Assembly (NCBI GenBank): GCA_021186555.1
Contig: JAJKFL010000026.1
Coordinates: 1,736,001 to 1,800,000, forward strand
Origin: Reticulitermes speratus
Taxonomy: Eukaryota > Arthropoda > Insecta > Blattodea > Rhinotermitidae
Direction: 5' to 3'
Length of the DNA stretch: 64,000 bases
Both the position numbers and the translations under genes were made by a program. Under the pieces are notes generated by a model. The model had not been told where the DNA came from, made no database searches, and saw only the letters and a program-made list of their open reading frames with translations. Of this stretch, positions 55,710-64,000 are shown in pieces; positions within the stretch are counted from its first letter, which is position 1, and the number at the start of each line of letters is the position of its first letter.

Positions 55710-55832
55710 CTCACATTCAGTTTTCACGCACAAAACTGACGGTCTGTAAACCTCATCAGTTTTCATGTCAGTGCAGTCTTCCTCACCTACAACATCCACA
55801 TCTTTCTCTACTTTGACTGCATCACTGTTTAG
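55710..55832 (-). CDS. ZNF gene C: 41-codon exon (type 2), first set
   Basis: LNSDAVKVEKDVDVVGEED..., DMKTDEVYRPSVLCVKTECE, acceptor CAATTTTACAG, donor GAG|GTGAGC. 123 bp and intact. Confidence 0.65.
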
Positions 55833-56239
55833 CTGTAAAATTGAAATAAAAAGGTAATACTAACGAAGATTTTCTGACTCTCCCTTCCAGCACTGTTCAT
55901 ATAACAGTCTTCAGGGTTTTGATACTGTGCACAATCCTACGGTGACAACAATACCTCAGAGAAATGTGCCTCCTCCATTATCGGATGTCAAGATTATGTT
56001 CCGGGACACACGGAAGTCAAATTCAAGACAGAACCAGCACATCCCTCTGAAATGTTGGTGTCAACTCTGACATCACTGTAAGGTACAGATGTACAAATGA
56101 AGTGTACAGAAACTAACATAAAATATGTTCACAACAAAATAGTATACGATAATTCCTCTCAACAAGCCCATGCATGCACAAACACACACACACAAACAGA
56201 ACTCAACCACCACCATAAGGGTTATCCGAAAATGTGGCT

Positions 56240-56345
56240 AAACTAAGGATCATACGTTTCTATGGAAAAGGCTGAAGCTGCGTAAACCATCTAAGGTTCT
56301 ATGCTAATGGAGTTTCCTTCACCTGGAACACCCACATTTGTTTCT
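56240..56345 (-). pseudogene. Decayed type 3 exon
   Basis: It aligns to the type 3 exon. The donor region GAG|GTGAGC has become TAG|TTTAGC, so both the donor and the final codon are lost. The upstream part is cut by sequence matching module 1 at about 56346. Confidence 0.6.
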
Positions 56346-56874
56346 CTTTGACAACTGACAAAGTATCATCAATGCAGTGTGGATGGGAAAGGGAGAGAAA
56401 CTTAGCTGAGGACGGTGTCGAGAATGTATCGGAGTGCAAATGAATGCCACAGCTTCATTACAACTTTTATTACAAAGACAATAAATAACAAGAAGCTCAA
56501 GCAGAGAGCAAAACTTCTGTTCAGTAAATGGCTCCAAGAGCTGGGGGATTTATATTACTTGTAGTCCCATCTTTGTATGTGGCATCTCCTTGTGCTTCTT
56601 AAATTAAATCAAAAGTACTTTTTGATACTTAATGCATACTAAATGCAGTCAAATAGTAAGATGACTGAAGAGTGATCTATCGATGGGGTTTCTAATAAAG
56701 CTGCTGTCTTCTATCCAAACAATAGCCTACTACTGTCTTAGAGGAACTGAGAAAACCAACAAAAACTTCTGTCAACACAGCCCATATCCTGCCACTGATT
56801 GTAACTGGGTACTTCTGGCAGCACCTTGGTCCTAACAGTGCTGGACTATAAGAAGTCTGCTGTACATAACTCAC
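56346..56874. other. Intron sequence, module 1 fragment
   Basis: 56370-56610 matches the first 240 bp of module 1, and the rest matches 50520-50753. It marks the second exon set inside unit C. Confidence 0.55.
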
Positions 56875-57030
56875 CTCTTGTTCTGCTTTTGTTGCTGGTA
56901 ATATTACTGCCAAAGGATCCTCCTCCTCCGATACATATGAGCCCTCCTCAACTTTTATAGCAGCATCACAAGCTGTAATACACGTCTCAGTACAAAATCC
57001 AGGTGCAGTTTCCAATACATCTGTGCAGTT
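56875..57030 (-). CDS. ZNF gene C: acidic exon, second set (52 codons)
   Basis: NCTDVLETAPGFCTETCITA, then AAIKVEEGSYVSEEEDPLAV and PATKAEQE before GTGAGT. It is 156 bp, nine fewer than in A and B, again in frame. Acceptor TGGTTTACAG. Confidence 0.68.
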
Positions 57031-58692
57031 CTGTAAACCACAGTACACTTACCAGTCACAACTGTACTCTCTGAATACATTCCATTCAATATAACTTCAT
57101 TACTACCATTTTGTAGTGAATAAACCTTTTGCCCAGTAGATAATCCTAGATGATGAAACAGGTTATGATTTCTGCACATGTAATGTTCACAGTGAAATGA
57201 CAGGCCTTCTTATTTGCTGGCTGAACTGTGCAACTGCATCTACAAAAGGTGATGGCAGAGTTAATACCTCTAAAACATTGCATGATATAAAGACTGTATC
57301 GAAGGAGATCTCTAGAGACCCCTGTACAGAGGTAATATGAAAATCTACGACCCTGAGGCAATAACTGCTCTCAATCAGTACTACCAAACACTGCACTCAG
57401 TACTGCAGCATTGCACACCCCTCCAACCATGGGGCATTCTGGAAGAAAGTCATGCTATCCCCTGTTCATGCTGAAATATTCAGATTCTTAATTTCACAAT
57501 AACCTTACTCACACCTACCCTGAGAAATCCAACTACTTTTAATGTTGCCAGATAACATGTGAGCTACATCAGATGATAAATATAGTATAGCTACCAGTGC
57601 CATATGTTTTGAGTCCACAAGATGTGACCTCAATTCAAATTAAAGTTTCTTCATCTGTAACACTTTTGGCTTGATAAGGAGATCATAACAATGACACAAC
57701 AATGGCTGTTCCTCATAGCATTCCATCTTTCACTTGTATTCAAAATGCACTACAACAACAAGGACTACAACATATAGTTCCTCCAGAAAATGTCTCTGTA
57801 ACGAAACATTCATCGACAGGCCTAGTTCAATTCTGTGATTTTGGATTCAGTAGGAAAGAAAGGCCAAAGGGCTGGCCTCACAGCATGATACATCGTTATA
57901 AAAGTCCCCTACCTACAAAATTGGACACTTATATGCTGCAGCCATTACAAACAGTTGCTTAAACAATTTGGGAAACTTGACTTCATAGCTTTGAGTGCCC
58001 ACATTTCATCAGATGAAGTGTTTAAATATCCACCCACTTTAAAATTACATGTTGTTGCTATGGAAAACCATCTGATGAGGAACGCGAAAGCCTCAAATGA
58101 GGGATTCGCATAAGGAAGAAATATCAGGTGTCAAAATTACCATTTCTAACATATTTCTAAAATGTGGGCTGTTACGTATGGAAGGAAGAACCAATCAAGT
58201 TCATGCATGTTTGAGCAAAACTCAACACAGACTTGTTTTGGAAGTCTGAAAGGATCATCATAATACATGTCCCATACCAACACTTAATTCATGACATATT
58301 CATGAATTGCGCAGAACACCATGCATATAGCCACACACTCACAAACATGTGGCACACAACACACTGTTTCTGAAATTATAAGTGCCTGCACATGCAAACT
58401 ACTGCATATGATTTGTGTACAGACTTACTGTAACAAAATTCAAGAAAGGACCACAAGCCTATTAATCTTCTACCTATCCACATATTACTAATGCTGCTGG
58501 CTAAGGGACCAACATGCCAAGGAATCATACACAATCTATTAAATATCAATATCTTGAAAATGCAGCTCATCACCAGAGTAGACTAAAAATGCCTGCTTTA
58601 TACATGTAAAATTATCTGCCCAAACAGAGCATGTAACAAAACACATACACACACAAATAAGCACCACACAAACATTTCATAACAATGCTCAC
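57031..58692. other. Intron of gene C, empty-site version of unit A
   Basis: Colinear with 16681-20410 but without the LINE and with a single copy of the 137-bp segment (about 57530-57660). Confidence 0.6.
57702..57962 (+). other. Conserved open frame, unknown, copy 3 of 3
   Basis: Same start as 3799 and 19411 (MAVPHSIPSFTCIQNALQQQ). A deletion in the RKERPKG region shifts the end into HRYKSPLPTKLDTYMLQP. An unconstrained end argues against a working protein. Confidence 0.25.
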
Positions 58693-58815
58693 CTCATATT
58701 CAGTTTTCAAGGACAAAACTGACGGTCTGCAAACCTCCTCAGTTTTCATGTCAGTGCAATCTTCCTCACCCACAACATCCACATCTCTCTCTACTTTGAC
58801 TGCATCACTGTTTAG
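58693..58815 (-). CDS. ZNF gene C: 41-codon exon (type 2), second set
   Basis: 123 bp with acceptor CAATTTTACAG and donor GAG|GTGAGC. The peptide begins LNSDAVKVERDVDVVGEED and ends ALSLKTEYE-like (PSVLSLKTEYE). Open. Confidence 0.65.
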
Positions 58816-59223
58816 CTGTAAAATTGAAATAAAAAGGTAATACTAACGAAGGTTTTCTGACTCTCCCTTCCAGCACTGTTCAGATGACAGTCTTCAGCGT
58901 TTTGATATTGTGCACAATCCTACGATGACAACAATACCTCAGAGGAATGTGCCTCCTCTATTTTCGGACGTTGACATTATGTTCTGAGAGATATGGAAGT
59001 AAAATTCAAGACAGAACCAGCACATCCCTCTGAAATGTTGGTGTCAACTCTGACATCAATATAAGGTACAGATGTACAAGATGAATGTACAGAGCGTAAC
59101 ATAAAATATGTTCACAAGAAAATAGTATACGATAATTCCTCTCAACAAGCCCATGCATGCACAAACACACAAACACACAGAACTCAAAAACCACCATAAG
59201 GGTTATCTGAAAACGTGGCTCAC

Positions 59224-59345
59224 CTCAGGATCATACTTTTCTTTGGAAAACGCTGAAGATATATAAACCTCATCAGGTTCCATGCTAATAAAACCCCTTC
59301 ACCTGGAACACCGATATCTGTTTCTGTTTTCACTGTATTAGCTTC
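59224..59345 (-). pseudogene. ZNF gene C: type 3 exon with 1-bp deletion
   Basis: It has the acceptor TTTACAACAG and donor GAG|GTGAGC of its sisters but is 122 bp. One T is missing in the AAAATCCCC stretch (here AAAACCCC), which shifts the frame after about residue 18. It could still be skipped as a symmetric exon. Confidence 0.65.
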
Positions 59346-62300
59346 CTGTTGTAAAAACATAAATAACAGTTAATTCCATTAATGACACATTGCTTATGGT
59401 CTTAATAAACATGCAAAACACTACACACCATGCACAACAGTTCATTCCACACCTCAACTTATATAACAGTTTTATAATGAGACAAACACAGCACTAAAGA
59501 AATGGTATGAAGTTTGCAAAGGTTGGGAAGTTGGTCGAGAACACAATATCACATACGGTATTTAACAGCCAAAGGCTATCTGACAAACTGCTCTTCATAT
59601 AAACAGCTCTCAGAGGCACAAAATGTTGCAATGTTCTGTGCTGAACAAAACACGTGAACTCTGCGTTACCAAAGCTACATATCTATAGCCAACTGCTGTG
59701 CTAGTATCAAGGACTACAGCCTGTTTAGCAAGCTTCTCATGTTCAACAACCAAGGGTGGAACTCCTTTTTTCTAATATTGGTATTACTGTTTTTAAACTA
59801 AGTTTCTGTAAACTTTATTTTGTATGGACTGTGCATTTTATTGTAAGTTTAAGCCAAAAACCAACAAATGTTCACAATTATTAGCAGGTATTAGATGTAT
59901 TTTCAACCCCTACATATGTTTCGGCCAATGAATTGAAATCCTCACGGGGTATTTATCAAAGGACTGTAACAGCTGACTGCATGCAATTATACAATATGTT
60001 GTTTCACAGTAGAAGTATTTTACATATGTCACAATTTAATATGTATAGATGCACAAGGCAATAAAATTTAAATTAAAAAAATAATAATACACTATGCCAC
60101 AAGTAGATTATAAAAAATATATATACAAATAGTCTTACATGAGTCGATATTAGCAATACAAGGTTATGATAGTTTTTAAAAACTGATTATTGGCCATGCA
60201 TACATTCCCAAATTTATTTATATTACAACTTCTAGGACAGGATTGACAACAGATCAACCACACACTTTCACACATTTCACTTCTATATAACAAAAGTATA
60301 TTATGTCCACCTTTCAAGAGGATTACAAAATCTTGATGATGACTGTACACTGAAGTTCTTGTGACTGTCACAGTCATGAATAAAACCTGTGGTGTGCTTC
60401 AGTGGCCTAACAGCAGAGTATGTTGCAATAATGGATCAACTGAAGTTGACCAAATTTTTATCGCTTTACATGATAGGGGATATGTTTAAGGCTGCACTCC
60501 TTTCACTTGCAGCCACCAACACATGCAGTACAGTCTCCTATCTCAACCTCACACACCACACGACAGTAAGGGACGTGGCTTGTTATACACATGGCTACAG
60601 AACATGACCGAACCACAGACGTACAGAACTAATGGTTTGTAGAAAATAAGAGGCAACTGCACAATTGCATGTTCACATGACAGTACAACTTTAATTTACA
60701 CCTAACAAGGGGTGATCAAGCAGGGCCTATCAATTGGCCAGATGTACGAGGTTGTCCAAAAACACAACACAGAAGGAAGTTCTGATGATGAAAAGATGAT
60801 TCTACCCACACGTGTACTCCAGGATTACAAAGGTGAGGATGAGTCATGGGTGGGACAAACAGCAATACGCATCAGTTCACTGCTTATATGACTTGTGAAA
60901 GACAAAACACAACACTTTTGTAACTGTTAATACTGTGCTGTTCGGACAAACAGACTGATACTACAAAAAGTACCTGGATAAAACAGATGAAGCACAGTTT
61001 CCAGTATGTGACATTTTTTTTTTTTTCTATGGCTTGACAGCCCTATATGGGCCTGGGCCTCCTCGTTTCGTTGAGGTTTCATGATCGCACACATTTGATA
61101 CACACCACAGTCGGTAGAACTCCTCTGGACGAGTGATCAGCCAGTCGCAGAGACCTCTACCTGACAACACACAAAACTCACAAGAGACAGACATCATCCC
61201 CCCATGGGATTCGAACCCACAATCCTAGTAAGCGAGCGGCCGAAGATCCACGCCTTAGACCGCACGGCCACTGGGATCGGCAGTATGTGACATTACTGAA
61301 CATGAAATGTCTTTTCCACCCATTACTATTCTCAACAAACATGACAGCCTGAAATAATACTGGACACTGACTTAAAGAGTTCCCTACACACTGTCACAGA
61401 ATAACAATGAAATGTTTTGGAGTTCCCTCACATTCATCAGTATTTGCTATGTTATGCCATGTCAACTAATTAATACCGGTGTCTCAGAGGGCAGTGCCTC
61501 TATCTTCAGAGACACATAGTACAAAAAAATGAAGATGTATTGGATAATATCCGCATATTATATGGGTAAGAAAGACAGTGACAGTGAGCCAATTGTACTA
61601 GTAGGGTTATGCACTAGGCAAAACGTGGGGAATGAAGCAGGCATGTTAAGCAGTACAGACCGCATGTCAGCAATGAGGTACTGGCATGCAGTAACCCACT
61701 TTAATAGGTGGGTACTATGAGAAGGGAAATTGAGTGAAGTTTGTCAGGGGTGTAGTTTGTAGTGGAGATAGTGAAGATGAATTGATGAGGGGGGAAGTAG
61801 AGATCATGGGCAGAATAACCTTACAGATTTCAGAACATGAAAATAAAAATTAACAAAAGCTCTCAACAATACATTTAGTTCTTTGGCCATGTATAACCAG
61901 CAGACCAGAAGACAGAAACCCTTTCTGCACACACAAGCACAAAGAACTCACCATTCTTTCTTCACAACAAGAAATAATTCTAAAACACTGTGCTGCAGGA
62001 CATGTTTTGACATTCATAACTCAGGAGTCTGCAGAAACTTCTGCATGCTCAAAAAGCATTCGTCATACATGATGAACTGTTGGTTGTGGGTTCAAGTGGC
62101 TTACAAGAATCCTACTCATACAGATAAGGTCTCTGATAAGTGTATCGAATTAGGAGTATTCGGTACAAATCCTGAAAGGAAACAAATTGATTACATAAGT
62201 AGGTTTTAAAATTTTTAAAAGATTTTTCCTGCCCTAGGCAAAGCTTAGGTTTGCTGCCCCCTACTATTAGTGCACAACTTATGATATACAATAACCATAA

Positions 62301-63292
62301 TAATAAACTTTGTTATCAATTTACTGAAGTGCAGTTGTTCATGTACTTTATTTCAGCTTCCTCACTTCTACACAGGAATTCTGCTGCCCCCCTGATGCAG
62401 CCTAGTTCACCAGTGGGCTGAACTGGCCCTGGTCGTTAACCATCCACAACACCACAATTAAAAAAATAATGATAATTCACACACAAACAGTTTTGATATA
62501 ACAATTCATCAGATTTCATACAACACACGTAAGTGACGATCCACACATACAGCACTGTGCTAATGTGTGTATATGTCACAGATGCTGAACGAAACATGAA
62601 TTTACACCATCTGTATACTTATAACTATAGTTGAAAGAACAACATATGACCATCAGGGGAACTAATTATGGATTTGGTTAAAGAACACTTTACGCAGTCA
62701 TATTAATATCATGGGGGTAACTGCTCAACTGCCCTTAATTTCTGAAATCAAAAACTGAAAGCATGTGTTCAAAGTACACACAAAAAGTGTGTCAATCCAT
62801 CACATCAGTCTTCACATGTTAATCTACACCTCAATCCACCTACTCTCGATACATATACATACCAACAACATCACATAATAAATTAAAACAACAAACACAA
62901 AGTAAATCCAGCTGGTATCTAAATATCTCCATACACAACAGTCCTTAGTGAGAAGGTGATACTTGCTCAGGTGGTGAACAAATTGTATGGCACTTGTCAG
63001 TTCTAAAGCTTCTTCATTATATCCACAACAACATACTACTATACCTTATAATGAACACAATCAATCCTGTCCAATCATTCCATATTGTGCTTAATCACTT
63101 CTTGTGCATCACATAACACAGTTACATGAAAATGATTTCCCCCTCACAATTAACTATAATGTAGTGAAATCTTTCATCTACACATCTGACACAACTGGGC
63201 TCATGGCAACATATACATGTTTATAAAATGTAACAGGTGAAGGGTTAATACAAGCATTTTATGTTTTGCACTCAGAGCTTCCAGTTCTTTAC
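59346..63292. other. Long intron of gene C with a SINE
   Basis: Colinear with 21928-25614 and 36121-39776 apart from the SINE at 61016-61280. The hammerhead-like trace is at 59907-59949 with both CCCC and GGGG kept. Confidence 0.55.
61016..61280 (-). mobile_element. tRNA-derived SINE, second family
   Basis: It is flanked by CAGTATGTGACATT (61002-61015 and 61281-61294). On the minus strand it starts with a tRNA-like head (GTGGCCGTGCGGTCTAAGGC as A box, GGGTTCGAATCCC as B box, Leu/Ser-like) and ends in a poly-A tail (the T run at 61016-61026 on plus). Units A (about 23601) and B (about 37757) show the uninterrupted CCAGTATGTGACGTTAC. The head lacks a full tRNA fold and is not a tRNA gene. Confidence 0.92.
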
Positions 63293-63871
63293 CTTCAGGT
63301 GTAACCGTGCATCCCTTCTGTAACCACTGAATTTTTTATTTCGGTTGGGTGCCAGTAGTTTACACAGGTCGTATGGTTATGGCTGGAAATGAAGCACTGA
63401 CTATCAACTCAGGAGAGAGACGAGCTCAACACAGGGAATTTTCTCGTGCCCGATTCTTATCATATCTAACACCGAATCAAACAAATTTTCTTCTTTACTT
63501 GTTGAGATCCAAATACCAAGTCCTGCATACCGCAGATTGCCTCCATGGTGCTAGGGACAGAGGATGGTGGCAAAAGGGAGGGGAGTAAGAATAGGAAAAA
63601 TCATGCGACAGGCAACAGTTGTGGTTCTGAGAACAGAAGTCTGCAGACCATGTTGTAGCCAGCTCTGATATATGCATTGTTGTAATAATAAAAGGTGAAA
63701 TCCAATCGAAAGCTTCATCCTTGTCGTCGTGGGTGCTAAGGAGACCAGCAACATTCGGCAACAATGCGCAGTACCACACTTCTCATCTGAGGATTGCAGT
63801 CCTTGGATTTGAACTCAGGCTGCCCTGCTACACAGGTTTGTAGAGTTTTCTTTTCCAGCACTTGTTGTTTC
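63293..63871 (-). pseudogene. ZNF gene C: 14-codon exon split by an insertion
   Basis: The two ends of the exon are at 63836-63871 (ETTSAGKENSTN-like) and 63293-63298 (CTGAAG followed by donor GTAAAG). About 537 bp separate them. Confidence 0.6.
63299..63832. mobile_element. Unclassified insertion in an exon
   Basis: 534 bp between CAG (63296-63298) and CAG (63833-63835), so a 3-bp target duplication is possible. The ends are GTGTAACC and CTACA, weakly inverted. A 79-codon plus-strand frame (63349-63588) shows no motif that I know. It is absent from the sister exons at 25615 and 39777. Confidence 0.5.
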
Positions 63872-64000
63872 CTGATATATGCTCAAATTGAATAACTTCT
63901 GGATTTATTTCCACCACAAATAAAACAACTACCTGAACATGTACTAGTGCTTAACAGAGTTAACTACTGAAATGAAGTACAGTCAGAGCTACATACAATT
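63872..64000. other. Intron upstream of the split exon
   Basis: Matches about 39825-39945 in unit B. The gene continues past the window. Confidence 0.5.

Larger units (their letters stand above)
47403..63871 (-). other. ZNF gene C, whole-gene span (model, damaged)
   Basis: The first exon lies beyond the window. Recognised exons are 63293-63871 (interrupted), 59224-59345 (frameshift), 58693-58815, 56875-57030, a decayed type 3 (about 56240-56345), 55710-55832, 50754-50924 and 47403-48374. The block of acidic, type 2 and type 3 exons occurs twice (50754-56345 and 56875-59345), so an internal duplication happened in this unit. Confidence 0.55.

Noticed and set aside
2779..57048. KRAB, ZAD, BTB or SCAN domain in the N-terminal exons
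   Set aside because: None of the Cys pattern of ZAD, nor the KRAB A-box, nor BTB/SCAN features are visible. The exons are short and acidic.
61195..61280. A tRNA-Leu or tRNA-Ser gene on the minus strand
   Set aside because: It is the head of a SINE with poly-A tail and 14-bp target duplication. The acceptor stem does not close.
24198..62209. 108-codon frame conserved at 24198 and 61883
   Set aside because: The matching place in unit B has it in a different frame, and its similarity is no higher than the neighbouring intron.

Overview
This window is AT-rich, intron-bearing eukaryotic DNA, almost certainly from an insect. Signs of this are C2H2 zinc-finger exons with GT/AG introns, mariner, pogo, PIF/Harbinger, hAT, Penelope and several non-LTR retroelement families, and two tRNA-derived SINEs. 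The SINE style, the Loa/R1-like LINE and the acidic zinc-finger N-termini (EEDPLA... and VKxE motifs) remind me of cockroach or termite genomes. That is a family-level impression, not proof. I see no bacterial, viral or CRISPR content and no free-standing tRNA or rRNA gene.

The backbone is a tandem cluster of C2H2 zinc-finger (ZNF) genes, all read on the minus strand. Gene 0 enters from the left with only one N-terminal exon (2962-3126). Gene A runs from about 26415 down to 10106, gene B from about 40627 down to 31516, and gene C from beyond 63871 down to 47403. Each gene has a small candidate 5' exon, a 14-codon exon, two related 41-codon exons, a 52-57-codon acidic exon and one large zinc-finger exon (21, 14 and 11 fingers). 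Every internal junction I can read is phase 0 and usually has the form GAG|GTGAG. The small exons are rich in psi-K-x-E (SUMO-consensus-like) motifs, and the two 41-codon exons look like duplicates of each other. Gene B is open from its 14-codon exon to the stop. Gene A has two damaged splice donors. Gene C has a frameshift, an insertion inside an exon and an early stop in its finger array.

Introns and intergenic spaces are also duplicated between units, so each transposon has a natural empty site in a sister copy. Examples are a complete mariner (51231-52541) at a TA inside an older pogo relic, a SINE (61016-61280) with a 14-bp target duplication, and a 5'-truncated Loa/R1-like LINE (17314-19231) flanked by 137-bp direct repeats. 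Between genes lie transposon mosaics: PIF/Harbinger + 67-bp minisatellite + hAT exon + Penelope GIY-YIG end (4279-8270), RTE LINE + Penelope N-terminal fragment (26735-28930), and a nearly full-length Loa/R1-like LINE (41915-46875).

The observation most worth pursuing is the modular, phase-0, SUMO-motif-rich N-terminal exon set in front of fast-changing finger arrays. It resembles in design the KRAB-ZNF and ZAD-ZNF families but matches neither motif. Other leads are a decayed hammerhead-like fold at the end of the Penelope element, a two-finger higher-order repeat in gene A, and the long direct repeats flanking the LINE.
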